Positions 1-8,570 of a stretch of DNA of 51,520 bases are shown piece by piece; positions within the stretch are counted from its first letter, which is position 1, and each line of letters begins with the position of its first letter. The notes under the pieces are model-generated. The model was not told the origin of the DNA. It did not search any database and saw only the letters and a program-made list of their open reading frames with translations. This stretch comes from Verrucomicrobiota bacterium (GTDB taxonomy: Bacteria > Chlamydiota > Chlamydiia > Chlamydiales > Rhabdochlamydiaceae). A program made the position numbers and the translations under genes. The stretch covers positions 92,997 to 144,516 of the forward strand of contig JAFEGH010000002.1 in the NCBI GenBank assembly GCA_018240065.1. The letters are read 5' to 3'.

Positions 1-1
1 G

Positions 2-604
2 GTCCGCCACCCCAGCGAAGGGGCGGCGCGCATGGCCTGCGAGTCCACTCAGACGCCCGTGATCAATGCCGGAGACGGGGCGAATCAGCACCCCACGCAG
101 ACTCTCCTGGATTTGTTCACCATCAAAGAATGCCATGGAAAACTCAAAGGATTGAATATCGCCTTAGTCGGCGACCTCAAATTTGGAAGGACCGTCCACT
201 CCTTGAGCCTTGCGTCCTCCCATTTCGACATGCGCCTCTTCTTCGTCTCCCCTGAACAACTGACTCTGCCCGATGAAATCAGCCATGCTCTCAAGAAACG
301 GGGCGTCAAGTTCTCATTCCACCGCACCATCGAAGAAGTGTTGGGAAAAGCCGACATCCTGTACATGACCCGGATCCAAAAAGAGCGCTTCGACCCTTCT
401 GCCTATGAGAAGCTAAAAGACGCCTTCATCTTAAAAGAAGGGATGCTCGCCAAAGCAAAAAAAAATCTGAAAGTCCTGCATCCGCTGCCTAGAGTCAATG
501 AGATCGAGACCTCGGTCGATAAAACTCCCCACGCCCGCTATTTCGAGCAGGCGGAAAACGGTCTCTATGTCAGAATGGCCCTGTTATCTTTGATCCTGGA
601 ATAA
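2..604 (+). CDS. pyrB: Aspartate carbamoyltransferase catalytic chain, C-terminal part (cut by window start)
   Basis: Condenses carbamoyl phosphate with aspartate in the committed step of UMP synthesis. The reading frame is open from base 2, upstream of the first ATG at 32, so the gene enters from outside the window and about the first third is missing. The frame begins [10 protein letters not shown] and continues into [20 protein letters not shown], the conserved hinge of ATCase including the HPTQ phosphate-binding motif, and later HPLPRVNEI, the carbamoyl phosphate and aspartate loop. It ends at 602-604, ten bases before pyrI, in the classic pyrBI arrangement. Neighbouring pyrI implies the catalytic trimer works in the allosteric holoenzyme. 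High confidence in identity; the true start cannot be seen. Confidence 0.95.
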   Translation, partial: VRHPSEGAARMACESTQTPVINAGDGANQHPTQTLLDLFTIKECHGKLKGLNIALVGDLKFGRTVHSLSLASSHFDMRLFFVSPEQLTLPDEISHALKKRGVKFSFHRTIEEVLGKADILYMTRIQKERFDPSAYEKLKDAFILKEGMLAKAKKNLKVLHPLPRVNEIETSVDKTPHARYFEQAENGLYVRMALLSLILE

Positions 605-614
605 GGAGTTGACG

Positions 615-1076
615 ATGTCCAAAACACTCTCTGTCGCCGCTATCAAGGATGGGACGGTCATCGACCACATTCCCGCAGGGGCGGCGGTCATCATCCTGCA
701 GCTCCTCAAACTTTTTCCCGGAAAACATCGCGTCTCGCTTGGATTGAACTTCAACAGCACCTCGATGGGTTTCAAAGACCTGATCAAAATCGAAAACAGA
801 TTCCTCACTGAAAAAGAGGCGCATGACATTGCCGCATTCGCGCCCCACGCAACGATCAACACGATCAAAAATTACAAGCTCGTCAGCAAGCTATCCGCAA
901 AAATGCCCGAAGAAGTAGCCAGGATCCTGGTCTGTCCCAACCTCCGCTGCATCACCAACTGCCAGAGCGCGGACACCCTGTTTCATGTCGAAGAGCACAA
1001 AAACCAAGTCCTGCTGCGCTGCCACTTCTGCGAAAAGATCTTCGAGCGCAAAGAAATCAAGGACTACCGCCCATGA
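615..1076 (+). CDS. pyrI: Aspartate carbamoyltransferase regulatory chain
   Basis: Nucleotide-binding regulatory subunit that pairs with PyrB and gives CTP/ATP allostery. About 153 residues, the usual length. The C-terminal zinc domain is intact: a CPNLRC pair (C-x4-C) followed by LRCHFC (C-x2-C), the four cysteines known from Escherichia coli PyrI. I chose ATG 615 because AAGGAG at 603-608 sits six bases upstream; a TTG at 609 would be too close. The stop overlaps the pyrC ATG by four bases, so translation is probably coupled. Its presence says that this pathway is still feedback-regulated rather than decaying. Confidence 0.95.
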   Translation: MSKTLSVAAIKDGTVIDHIPAGAAVIILQLLKLFPGKHRVSLGLNFNSTSMGFKDLIKIENRFLTEKEAHDIAAFAPHATINTIKNYKLVSKLSAKMPEEVARILVCPNLRCITNCQSADTLFHVEEHKNQVLLRCHFCEKIFERKEIKDYRP

Positions 1077-2290
1077 TCACGATCAAAGGCGCCGCCACGG
1101 CAGAAGGATCCGTCATCGACCTCTCCCTGGAATCAGACGAAGAGAGCGTGATCGACGCCAAAGGGCTGACCCTCCTCCCTGCCCTCATCGATTCCCACGT
1201 CCATTTTCGCACCCCCGGACTTGAACATAAGGAAAACTGGGAGACCGCGGCCAAGGCAGCTCTCTATGGCGGCATCACCACCGTCTTCGACATGCCCAAT
1301 ACAATTCCGCCGACAATTACGCTCGAGCGCCTGGCTGAGAAAGAAACCCTCATCCAACAGCAGCTGAAGAAAATCGGCATCCCGCTGCATTTCGGACTTT
1401 ATCTTGGAGCCGACAAGTCGCATTTCGATCAAATCCAGCGCTGCAAGGACAGGATCGTCGGGCTGAAAGTATTCATGGGATCTTCAACCGGCAACCTTGT
1501 CATGGACGACGACAACAGCCTTCACGCCGCATTCAGCCTGGCCGCCTCCCATGATCTGCTTCTGGCCGTCCACGCAGAAGATGAGGCGCTGATCCACGAG
1601 AGAAAATCTCTCTTCGAAGGGCGCACAGACCCCAGGACCCATTCCGAGCTGCGCAACGACGAGGTCGCAGCTCGCGCGACGGAAAAAGCGATCGGCCTTT
1701 CGCGCCTTTATAAGACCCGTTTGCATATCCTGCATGTCGGCACCAAGCGGGAGGTCCAGATCATCAAACAGGCGAAAAAAGAAGGGCTTTCCGTCACTAT
1801 GGAAACGACGCCCCACCACCTCTTTTTAACTGTTGACGACTACGCGAAATTCGGCACCAAAGTCCAGATGAACCCCCCTTTGCGATCGAAGGAAGACGCG
1901 GCCGCGCTTTGGCAGGCGATCCAGGATGGAGTGATCGACACGATCGGTTCCGACCATGCGCCGCATACGCTGCAAGAGAAAGCGCTCCCCTACGGGAAAG
2001 CCCCTTCCGGCATCCCCGGCGTCGAGACGACGCTGCCGCTCCTCCTCGACGCCTGCAACCAGGGAAGGATCTCTCTAAAGCAGATCATTTATTTGATGCG
2101 CCAGAGGGTTCAGCAAATCTACCGCCTCGATTCCAATGACGACTACGTCCTCGTCGACATGCAGAAAAAAATGTCCATCGACGAGAGCAAACTGAAGACC
2201 AAATGCGGCTGGAGTCCTTACGCCGGCAGAGAGCTGAAAGGCTGGCCCGTTTACACCATTCTCAAAGGGAAAGTCTATGAGCTTAAATAA
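1073..2290 (+). CDS. pyrC: Dihydroorotase
   Basis: Cyclises carbamoyl aspartate to dihydroorotate. 405 residues, an amidohydrolase-fold metalloenzyme. Metal ligands are visible: HVH at residues 42-44 within DSHVHFRTPG, the lysine that is normally carboxylated at about residue 132 (LKVFMG), histidines near 167 and 221, and SDHAPH at 293-298 with the catalytic aspartate. KENWETAAKAALYGGITT and DMPNT are the usual family signatures. Starts by a four-base overlap with pyrI and ends 14 bases inside pyrD, so pyrB-I-C-D form one translationally coupled run. No inactivating changes seen. Confidence 0.94.
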   Translation: MITIKGAATAEGSVIDLSLESDEESVIDAKGLTLLPALIDSHVHFRTPGLEHKENWETAAKAALYGGITTVFDMPNTIPPTITLERLAEKETLIQQQLKKIGIPLHFGLYLGADKSHFDQIQRCKDRIVGLKVFMGSSTGNLVMDDDNSLHAAFSLAASHDLLLAVHAEDEALIHERKSLFEGRTDPRTHSELRNDEVAARATEKAIGLSRLYKTRLHILHVGTKREVQIIKQAKKEGLSVTMETTPHHLFLTVDDYAKFGTKVQMNPPLRSKEDAAALWQAIQDGVIDTIGSDHAPHTLQEKALPYGKAPSGIPGVETTLPLLLDACNQGRISLKQIIYLMRQRVQQIYRLDSNDDYVLVDMQKKMSIDESKLKTKCGWSPYAGRELKGWPVYTILKGKVYELK

Positions 2291-3386
2291 ACTTCCGCAG
2301 TGGTATCCGCAGCAGCCTGCGATTTACGACATCCACAAAACCTATCTGGAAAATGCCGCAGACGGACCATTTTTCAGCGGACCCCTCCCTAAAAGAGCGA
2401 TGCCCCCCAAGGAAAAATGGATCGACTTTCTGGGCCACAGCGTCGCTTCCCCGATCGGCGTTGCAGCCGGCCCTCTTCTCACATCGCGATGGGTCGACCT
2501 GGCCGGAAAACTCGGATTCGATATTCCCATCTACAAAACGATCCGCTCGACGGAATATCCCTGCCATCCGCTTCCGAACATGGTCTTTGTCGACACCCAC
2601 GGAATGATCAAACATCAAGCGCATCCCAAGTCCGCAACCCTTGTCATGAGCCCCTCTCCACATCTGGAAGACTTGGCCGTCACCAATTCCTTTGGCATGC
2701 CCTCCAAAAGCCCCCAATTTCTGATTGAAGACATCCCCCGCGCCAACGCCTCGCTTCAGGACGGTCAGGTGATGGTCGTCTCCGTCGGCGGCACTGTCCG
2801 CAGCGACTGCACCTTCCTGGAAGACTTCGTGAAAGCCGCAGAGCTTGCCAAAAATTCCGGAGCTAAAATCATCGAGGCCAACTTCTCCTGCCCTAACATC
2901 GACAAAAGCGAGGGATGCCTCTATATGACCCCGGCGACCGTCTTCGAAATCGGCAAAGCGATCGTAAGAGCCGTCGCTCCGATTCCCGTGATCATCAAAG
3001 CAGGGATCTTCTCCTCGGAAGAACAGATGCGGGATGTTTTCATTGCTGCGGCAAGGGCCGGGATCCGCGCCGTCGCCGGCATCAACACCGTCAGCATGGC
3101 CGTGATCGACGAAAAAGGGCAGCCGGCCCTCGGCCCCAAGCGCCTGACGAGCGGAATCTGCGGAGGGCCGATCCGCGAGGTCGCCCTGCAATTCGTCGAA
3201 ACCGCCGCAAAAATCAACCGCCGCGAGAAACTCGATCTCACCCTGATCGGCGTCGGCGGCATCACTCTGCCGGAACACTTCGATTTATTTTTTAATGCCG
3301 GCGCCGATGTCGCGATGTCTGCAACGGGAATGATGTGGGATCCCTATCTTGCCGCAAGGTACCATCAAAACCATGCAAAAGGATAA
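2277..3386 (+). CDS. pyrD: Dihydroorotate dehydrogenase (cysteine-type, class 1-like)
   Basis: Oxidises dihydroorotate to orotate on FMN. 369 residues. The active-site strand NFSCPN is at residues 202-207; a cysteine here (C205) is known for class 1 (soluble) enzymes, whereas class 2 membrane enzymes have serine. No N-terminal membrane helix is visible, which agrees with a soluble form. IGVAAGPLLTS near 60-70, IIKAGIF and IGVGGI near the C-terminus are the FMN and phosphate-binding strands. It is longer than typical class 1A enzymes (about 310 residues) and the N-terminal 50 residues look unusual, so the electron acceptor cannot be deduced. Starts inside the pyrC end. Confidence 0.88.
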   Translation: MSLNKLPQWYPQQPAIYDIHKTYLENAADGPFFSGPLPKRAMPPKEKWIDFLGHSVASPIGVAAGPLLTSRWVDLAGKLGFDIPIYKTIRSTEYPCHPLPNMVFVDTHGMIKHQAHPKSATLVMSPSPHLEDLAVTNSFGMPSKSPQFLIEDIPRANASLQDGQVMVVSVGGTVRSDCTFLEDFVKAAELAKNSGAKIIEANFSCPNIDKSEGCLYMTPATVFEIGKAIVRAVAPIPVIIKAGIFSSEEQMRDVFIAAARAGIRAVAGINTVSMAVIDEKGQPALGPKRLTSGICGGPIREVALQFVETAAKINRREKLDLTLIGVGGITLPEHFDLFFNAGADVAMSATGMMWDPYLAARYHQNHAKG

Positions 3387-3421
3387 ACCCCGCCTTTAAA
3401 TGATTTTAGGTGCCTCCCAAA

Positions 3422-3458
3422 GGGTGCTGAGTTTTTTCCGAAAAAAATTCAGACACCC
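3422..3458 (+). promoter_or_regulatory. Strong hairpin in the pyrD-pyrE gap
   Basis: GGGTG at 3422-3426 and CTGAGTTTTTT at 3427-3437 pair with AAAAAAATTCAG at 3441-3452 and CACCC at 3454-3458, leaving a single bulged A and a tiny loop. The stem is about 16 bp. No T-run follows the 3' arm, so it is not a standard intrinsic terminator; it could be an attenuator, an mRNA-stability element or a processing site separating pyrB-I-C-D from pyrE-F. Function is inferred only. Confidence 0.45.
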
Positions 3459-3522
3459 CCTATATTTGAGGATAAAAATCAGCCAGGCTGAGCGGATTGA
3501 AATATAAAACAAGGTTAACAAT

Positions 3523-4131
3523 ATGATGACGCCGGAAACTAAAAGTCTTATCCTCGACCTCTACTCCATCGAAGCAATCAAATTCGGCTCTTTCACATTG
3601 AAAAGCGGGATCCAGTCGCCGATCTACATCGACCTGCGCCTTGTCATCTCTTATCCCCCTTTGATGAAAAAACTCAGCGCTTGCCTGAACAAACTGATCG
3701 CACAGCTCTCTTTCGACATGATCTGCGGGATCCCTTACGCTGCGCTCCCGATCACGACCGCCCTATCTCTTGAAGGCAGCCATCCGATGATCATGTGCCG
3801 CAAAGAGGTCAAAGACTACGGCACAAAAAAACTGATCGAAGGCAAGTTCGAAAAAGGACAGACCTGTCTGCTCATCGAAGATGTCGTCACCTCAGGGGCG
3901 AGCATCATGGAGACCGCGGCATCTTTGCGAAAACAGGATTTGGAAATTAACGACGCCATCGTCGTTCTTGACCGGGAACAGGGCGGCAAAGAAAAACTGA
4001 TGGAAAACAGCATTGTGCTGCATCCTTTGATCAGCATCTTCGAACTTTTAAAAGTATTGTTTTATGAAAAGAAAATCTCTGAAGCGACCTTCAAGCAAGT
4101 CAACGATTTTTTAGCCGTCCCCGCAAAATAA
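3523..4131 (+). CDS. pyrE: Orotate phosphoribosyltransferase, eukaryotic UMP-synthase-like
   Basis: Transfers phosphoribosyl from PRPP to orotate, giving OMP. 202 residues. The PRPP loop [11 protein letters not shown] is at 117-127; [14 protein letters not shown] and CGIPYAALP bracket the orotate site. From memory of the human UMPS protein, the match is unusually close over the whole length, for example [19 protein letters not shown] and [13 protein letters not shown] at 3511-3514 supports the ATG at 3523 (a second ATG follows immediately). Separated from pyrD by 136 bases containing a hairpin, and from pyrF by 13 bases, so pyrE-pyrF may be its own transcript. Confidence 0.93.
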   Translation: MMTPETKSLILDLYSIEAIKFGSFTLKSGIQSPIYIDLRLVISYPPLMKKLSACLNKLIAQLSFDMICGIPYAALPITTALSLEGSHPMIMCRKEVKDYGTKKLIEGKFEKGQTCLLIEDVVTSGASIMETAASLRKQDLEINDAIVVLDREQGGKEKLMENSIVLHPLISIFELLKVLFYEKKISEATFKQVNDFLAVPAK

Positions 4132-4144
4132 AGCCTGGTATAAA

Positions 4145-4924
4145 ATGAGCTCCATGCGCAGAAAAACTTATCTTGAGAGATCTTCTCTCTCCAAAAACCC
4201 CACGGCGAAAAAACTCCTTGCGTTGATGGAGGAGAAAAAAACAAACCTCTCTGTCGCAGCCGATGTGACAACATCTGCCGAGCTCTTAAAACTTGCCGAC
4301 GCGATCGGCCCTGAAATCTGCGTCTTTAAGACCCACATCGACATCCTTGATGATTTTACTCCCGATATCACAAAAGAGCTCCGCAAGATAGCCGATAAAC
4401 ACCAATTTCTGATCTTCGAAGACCGGAAATTCGCAGACATCGGCAACACCGTGTCCTATCAGTACCGGGGCGGCGTTTATAAAATCGCCGACTGGGCCGA
4501 CATCATCAACGCACACGTCGTCCCCGGCCCCGGCATCATCGCAGGACTCAAAGAGGTCGGACTTCCCAAGGGAAAAGCTCTGCTCCTCCTTGCAGAAATG
4601 AGCTCGGCAGGAACACTGGCCCAAGGCTCTTATACAGAGGCCGCAGTCAAAATGGCGGAAGAGAACCTCGACTTTGTGATCGGCTTCATCTGCCTCAAAA
4701 AACTCTCCGACAATCCCGGCTTCATCCACATGACCCCCGGCGTCCAGCTCGCTACCGGCAAGGACGCGCTCGGCCAGCAGTACCAGACTCCCGAATCCGT
4801 CATCAATGCAGGCACGGACGTGATCATCGTCGGCAGAGGAATCTACGGAGCAAATGAGCCCAAGTCGCAAGCGGTTCTCTATCGCAACGCAGGATGGCAG
4901 GCCTATGTCAGCTCGCTTGCCTGA
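4145..4924 (+). CDS. pyrF: Orotidine 5'-phosphate decarboxylase, eukaryotic UMP-synthase-like
   Basis: Decarboxylates OMP to UMP. 259 residues. The catalytic D-x-K-x-x-D set is in [10 protein letters not shown] at 93-102 (D93, K95, D98), the form of the motif known from eukaryotic and some bacterial enzymes. [37 protein letters not shown] and DVIIVGRGI follow in the same order and with nearly the same spacing as in the C-terminal domain of human UMPS. It lies 13 bases after pyrE in a different frame, in the domain order OPRT then OMPDC of the eukaryotic fusion. The next gene starts inside its last 20 bases. Confidence 0.94.
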   Translation: MSSMRRKTYLERSSLSKNPTAKKLLALMEEKKTNLSVAADVTTSAELLKLADAIGPEICVFKTHIDILDDFTPDITKELRKIADKHQFLIFEDRKFADIGNTVSYQYRGGVYKIADWADIINAHVVPGPGIIAGLKEVGLPKGKALLLLAEMSSAGTLAQGSYTEAAVKMAEENLDFVIGFICLKKLSDNPGFIHMTPGVQLATGKDALGQQYQTPESVINAGTDVIIVGRGIYGANEPKSQAVLYRNAGWQAYVSSLA

Positions 4925-5909
4925 AATTCCAAAGATTGCAGTCATCGTCCTCAACTGGAATGGCAAAAACGATACTCTCGCCTGCCTGGAGTCGCTGGAA
5001 ATACTCACCTACCCAAATTTTGAAACAATCGTCGTCGACAACGGGTCGACCGATAACTCGGTTCCCGCAATATGCGCGCGATTTCCCAGGCACATCGTCA
5101 TTCAGACCGGATCGAATTTAGGCTTTGCAGTAGGAAACAACATCGGCATGAAAAAAGCGATCGAGGGAGGCGCCGATCTTTTGCTCCTCCTGAATAATGA
5201 TACGATCGCAGCTCCCGATCTCCTCGAGCGCTTTGTGGAGACATTCAAATCGCATCCCGATGCCGGGATCCTGGGTGCAAAAATCTATCTTTTCAACAAC
5301 CGCGATACCCTCGACCACCTCGGCGGAATGTGGAATCGAAAAACCGGAACCTTCGAATTTGTCGGCCTTAGGGAAAAAGACGATCGGAGACAGTGGGAAC
5401 TGCCGCAAGAGCTTGATTACGTCTGCGGAGCCTGCCTGATCGTCAGGCGCTCTGTCGTCGAGGCGATAGGCTATCTCGAACCGCGCTACTTCCTCATTTG
5501 GGAGGAGTCCGACTTTTGTTTCCGCGCCCGAAAAGCAGGCTTTAAAACGATCACTTCCCCTCAAGCCAAAATATGGCACAAGGTCTCCGCTTCCATCGTC
5601 GGTGGAAAGCCCCACTCGACCTATTTCTGGTGGCGCAACCGCCTACTCTGGATCGAAAGGAACTGCCCGCCATCCGAGAAGTGGAGCCTTTACCTGCGCG
5701 TCATCATCCCCGACGTCCTGCATATGGTGAAAATCCGGCTACTCAAAAAATTCCAGATTTTTTTGACGAAGCTGCTCACTCTAAAGAGCGATGTGAAAGA
5801 AAAAGAATTGAAGTTGCTGAAAAATCGCGCGGCACTCTGCGGAGTGCGCGATTATTTCTTCAGAAGATTTGGAAACGGCCCTTCCTGGATCTACAAAAAA
5901 CACGATTAA
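4905..5909 (+). CDS. GT2 family glycosyltransferase (rhamnosyltransferase-like)
   Basis: GT-A fold sugar transferase, probably acting on the cytoplasmic face of the inner membrane. Using ATG 4905 it has 334 residues: [11 protein letters not shown] at the N-terminus, the nucleotide-sugar loop DNGSTD at 45-50, [11 protein letters not shown] at 71-81, and the metal-binding LNNDT at 96-100. A later [16 protein letters not shown] segment is the usual acceptor-side signature of rhamnosyl-type GT2 enzymes such as WcaE/RfbF-like proteins. An upstream ATG at 4854 would extend it 17 residues into pyrF without matching the family, so I prefer 4905. Co-transcribed with pyrF by overlap. Acceptor unknown; the dTDP-rhamnose genes in this window make rhamnose a reasonable guess for the donor. 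Its stop overlaps the stop of the convergent gene by four bases. Confidence 0.82.
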   Translation: MSARLPEIPKIAVIVLNWNGKNDTLACLESLEILTYPNFETIVVDNGSTDNSVPAICARFPRHIVIQTGSNLGFAVGNNIGMKKAIEGGADLLLLLNNDTIAAPDLLERFVETFKSHPDAGILGAKIYLFNNRDTLDHLGGMWNRKTGTFEFVGLREKDDRRQWELPQELDYVCGACLIVRRSVVEAIGYLEPRYFLIWEESDFCFRARKAGFKTITSPQAKIWHKVSASIVGGKPHSTYFWWRNRLLWIERNCPPSEKWSLYLRVIIPDVLHMVKIRLLKKFQIFLTKLLTLKSDVKEKELKLLKNRAALCGVRDYFFRRFGNGPSWIYKKHD

Positions 5910-7321
5910 TACTTCGTATTCACCAGACGACCGTTCCTGAATAACAGCTGGAATTTGCGTTGCGTACTTTCATCGATATAATATTGTCCGTCTTTACCTT
6001 CAAAGAATTCAGCTCGAACAGGGATATTTTCAATCACCGGACAATATTTTCCATCCCCAACAGGTTGCACTCCCATCACAACAGGCCTGATGATCGTGCG
6101 GCCCTTAGGATCTTTCTTAAGAGTCTGCGCACCAATGGGCGCAAATCCTCTTTCCGATTTTACCCAGCTCATCCATCCGTTAGTGCGGCGGATATTTACT
6201 TTGGTAGCAACGCAGTTGTCATCGACGTATTCAAATAAATAAAGACCGCGAAGATCTTCTTTCACAGTATTGAAATTGAAGGATTGCCCATTATCGCCCG
6301 ATCGGCACTCTACATCCCATCGGGAGGAGGCCTCAATCTTCATCTCCTCTCTTTTGGGATGCAGACTCGACAACCATTGCTCATATTCAATTGGCTCGCT
6401 CAGCGAGACATCGAAGATATATTTTTTCCCTGCACACATGACCACCGGCGCGGTATGCATTGTCCATTTGACTTTTCCCTCTGCAAAAGGGGGCTTCACT
6501 TCAAACAAAGCGCCCCGGGAATGGGAAACTTTTACTTTTTCGTATCCCACCTTAAAGCAATTCTCGAGAATATAAGAGATCCAGATGCAGCGCATGTCGC
6601 AACCATCTTCCAGAAAGCCTGTAGGCAGCGTTCTCTTGAAATAATTGAAGGCAGCCTTCATTTCCTCAATATTGTCAAACTGGGCTTTCTTCGGCTTTTG
6701 AGCAACCGCCTGTTGAATGCTCCTCGAGCTAAAATGAAGTCCATCCTCTACAAGCGAACTTGCCAAATGGGCGTCCTTTCTCCAAGCGATTAGGGGCGTG
6801 TTATCCTTCTCAAACCCGCATAGTTCTGGAACACCAGAAAATCGGTCCCCTTCTTTCAATGCATGTTCGATCATGGCAAGACCATGGATGATAAACTCAT
6901 CTTCGCGAAGCGCGTCTTTGACCTGCATTTCAATTCTTTGAACGCTCAAGGAAACTATCGCCAAACCGTGTTCATCGACAAGACGTTGGAACTGAGAAGT
7001 CTTGGCAATTGCGGGATCAAAATGCGTCTTAAGAAACACCTGATTGCATTCTTCATCCCATTTCTTTTTTTCAGCTCCCCCTTTGTTCAAGGATCTTTCA
7101 AAAGTAGAAAGCAGTTCTATTGAATGATCGCTTTCGAGGGTCATCTTCGGAGTGGCAACGGCGACAGCTTCAAGAGTCCTCTGGGGAGAAGTAGTGGAAA
7201 GACCTTCCAGTGAGTTCCGAACAAGCAACTCCATTGAGGCAGGAGCTGCTCCTGAAGAGATTGTCTGAGAAGGTGAGAAAGCTAATGGATCCTTTTTTTC
7301 AACGTCAAGATTGAAAGCCAT
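5906..7321 (-). CDS. Unknown protein with a putative protein-glutaminase-like Cys-His-Asp domain; candidate effector
   Basis: 471 residues, not recognised as a named protein. The first 75 residues are rich in Ser/Thr/Ala and probably disordered, with no Sec signal or membrane segment, as often seen for type III substrates. Residues about 215-320 hold EDGCDMRC (C241), a WTMHTAPVV strand (H289) and KKYIFDVSLSEPI followed by W (D304). A Cys near a helix start, a His in a W-x-x-H-x-A-P strand and an Asp in a [IV]-x-D-x-S-L strand followed by P and W is the arrangement I know from bacterial protein-glutaminases (Gln_deamidase_2-type, papain-like), which deamidate protein glutamines. This assignment is by eye. 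The C-terminal 150 residues match nothing I know. The gene lies back to back with another unknown and 1.2 kb from the secretion operon. GC looks a little lower than in its neighbours. Confidence 0.6.
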   Translation of the reverse strand: MAFNLDVEKKDPLAFSPSQTISSGAAPASMELLVRNSLEGLSTTSPQRTLEAVAVATPKMTLESDHSIELLSTFERSLNKGGAEKKKWDEECNQVFLKTHFDPAIAKTSQFQRLVDEHGLAIVSLSVQRIEMQVKDALREDEFIIHGLAMIEHALKEGDRFSGVPELCGFEKDNTPLIAWRKDAHLASSLVEDGLHFSSRSIQQAVAQKPKKAQFDNIEEMKAAFNYFKRTLPTGFLEDGCDMRCIWISYILENCFKVGYEKVKVSHSRGALFEVKPPFAEGKVKWTMHTAPVVMCAGKKYIFDVSLSEPIEYEQWLSSLHPKREEMKIEASSRWDVECRSGDNGQSFNFNTVKEDLRGLYLFEYVDDNCVATKVNIRRTNGWMSWVKSERGFAPIGAQTLKKDPKGRTIIRPVVMGVQPVGDGKYCPVIENIPVRAEFFEGKDGQYYIDESTQRKFQLLFRNGRLVNTKY

Positions 7322-7492
7322 ATTATCGACTATTTTAAATTATTTATTAATCGCAATTATATCATAAAATGATATTACAATTAAACAATTCACTATAAGA
7401 TAAAATCAATAAAACCTGACGCTCCGCCAAGTAAATGTTTAATTCATTGACTTTTAAGACATTAGATGAGAAAATTAAACAAAGGCAGGCGC

Positions 7493-8353
7493 ATGGCAAC
7501 AAAACTACAGCTAATCAGCTCAAATACAGCTAATTCTAGTCAAACGCTCTCCCAAGCAGCAACAGCGTCTGATTTCTTTGTCTCCTTTCCCTCCGACCTG
7601 GAGCACACAATTGAATTCTTATTATCTGACAATGAATCACTTGCAATACTATCTCAAGCGGTTCAGCCAACACCCCGAAACGATCCTCTCGTCCGCAAAA
7701 TCAATTTGGCTTTCGCTGCCAATACGGACTCCAGCCTCAAAGCAAAACTGCTGATCGAATCCAACACCATCGAGCTTCATCCGACCCTGAAAGGGCGCCC
7801 CATCGAAGAGATCCTGCCTTATGTTCTATTCGAGCTGTGCAACGCATCAGTGAAAGACGAGGTAGATACTATCCTGCGACAAGCCCCTTTGCAGGATACA
7901 GATGCTTTTGTGGAGCAGATCGAACGCTTGGAATATACCAGCGCTCAAAAAACCCATGCCCTCGTCAGTAAATGGATATTGCAGCAGAAATGCCCGCAGG
8001 AGACCCCCTACGGGAACGTGCACAACAACTTCAAGGACCATTACCTTCTGCAGCAGCTTGTGGGCCATTCGGAATCGATCGCTCTCCGCTACTCCGGTAT
8101 CCTTGATCCTCACGCCGAGGCTTTCAAGGGGACATGGCCCTGCGCAGTTTCTCCCGAAGCATCGCCAATCCTGCAGATGATCCTCGAAATGAAGTCCGTT
8201 CTGCAGAACCCCTTTTCCGAGCAGGATAGGGCGAAAGCCCAATTGAGGATCGACAGCCTCCTCCAGCGCATCGAGCGGATGGAGCGGGACCACCCCGATG
8301 CCAAAGAGGTTCTCTCTCTTTTGACTAACGCCCGGTTTGCCGCCAAAACCTAA
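7493..8353 (+). CDS. Hypothetical protein, candidate secretion-associated or effector protein
   Basis: 286 residues from ATG 7493, preferred over ATG 7466 because AAAGG at 7481-7485 is correctly spaced. No signal peptide. The first 25 residues (LISSNTANSSQTLSQAATAS) are Ser/Thr/Asn-rich and lack charge, typical of type III secretion signals but not proof. A motif HPTLKGRPIEEILPYVLFEL followed by CNAS, at roughly 90-117, resembles a segment found in chlamydial hypothetical proteins of peptidase-like type; no HExxH motif is visible. The C-terminal 50 residues look coiled-coil. It lies directly upstream of the sctJ promoter and divergent from the glutaminase-like gene. Function unknown. Confidence 0.7.
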   Translation: MATKLQLISSNTANSSQTLSQAATASDFFVSFPSDLEHTIEFLLSDNESLAILSQAVQPTPRNDPLVRKINLAFAANTDSSLKAKLLIESNTIELHPTLKGRPIEEILPYVLFELCNASVKDEVDTILRQAPLQDTDAFVEQIERLEYTSAQKTHALVSKWILQQKCPQETPYGNVHNNFKDHYLLQQLVGHSESIALRYSGILDPHAEAFKGTWPCAVSPEASPILQMILEMKSVLQNPFSEQDRAKAQLRIDSLLQRIERMERDHPDAKEVLSLLTNARFAAKT

Positions 8354-8432
8354 AGGGTTATCCCGCCGCATTCCCATCGCCCTCCAAACCTATCCATTTT
8401 CATTCACTTTTTATTTCCGCAGCGGATTCAAT

Positions 8433-8461
8433 TTGACGGGGGTTTCCCAAACTGATATAAA
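8433..8461 (+). promoter_or_regulatory. Promoter for the sctJ operon
   Basis: TTGACG at 8433-8438 and TATAAA at 8456-8461 are separated by exactly 17 bases, and TG at 8453-8454 makes an extended -10 element. This is the best sigma70/sigma66-type match I noticed in the window. It predicts a start near 8468 and a leader of about 100 bases before sctJ. Confidence 0.7.
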
Positions 8462-8570
8462 TAAGTTATGGCCAAGTGAAATTTGCTTTCCTAGAGCCAA
8501 ACCAGTCCTTCAATCTCAAGAGTGTGCCTGCCTTTAAGGCTGCTCCCTCTGAAAAACCTAACTAGAAGAT

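Noticed and set aside
2283..3278. 331-residue antisense ORF across pyrD
   Set aside because: Shadow of pyrD codon structure; no ribosome binding site or recognisable protein features.
4286..5008. 240-residue antisense ORF across pyrF
   Set aside because: Shadow of pyrF and the start of the GT2 gene.
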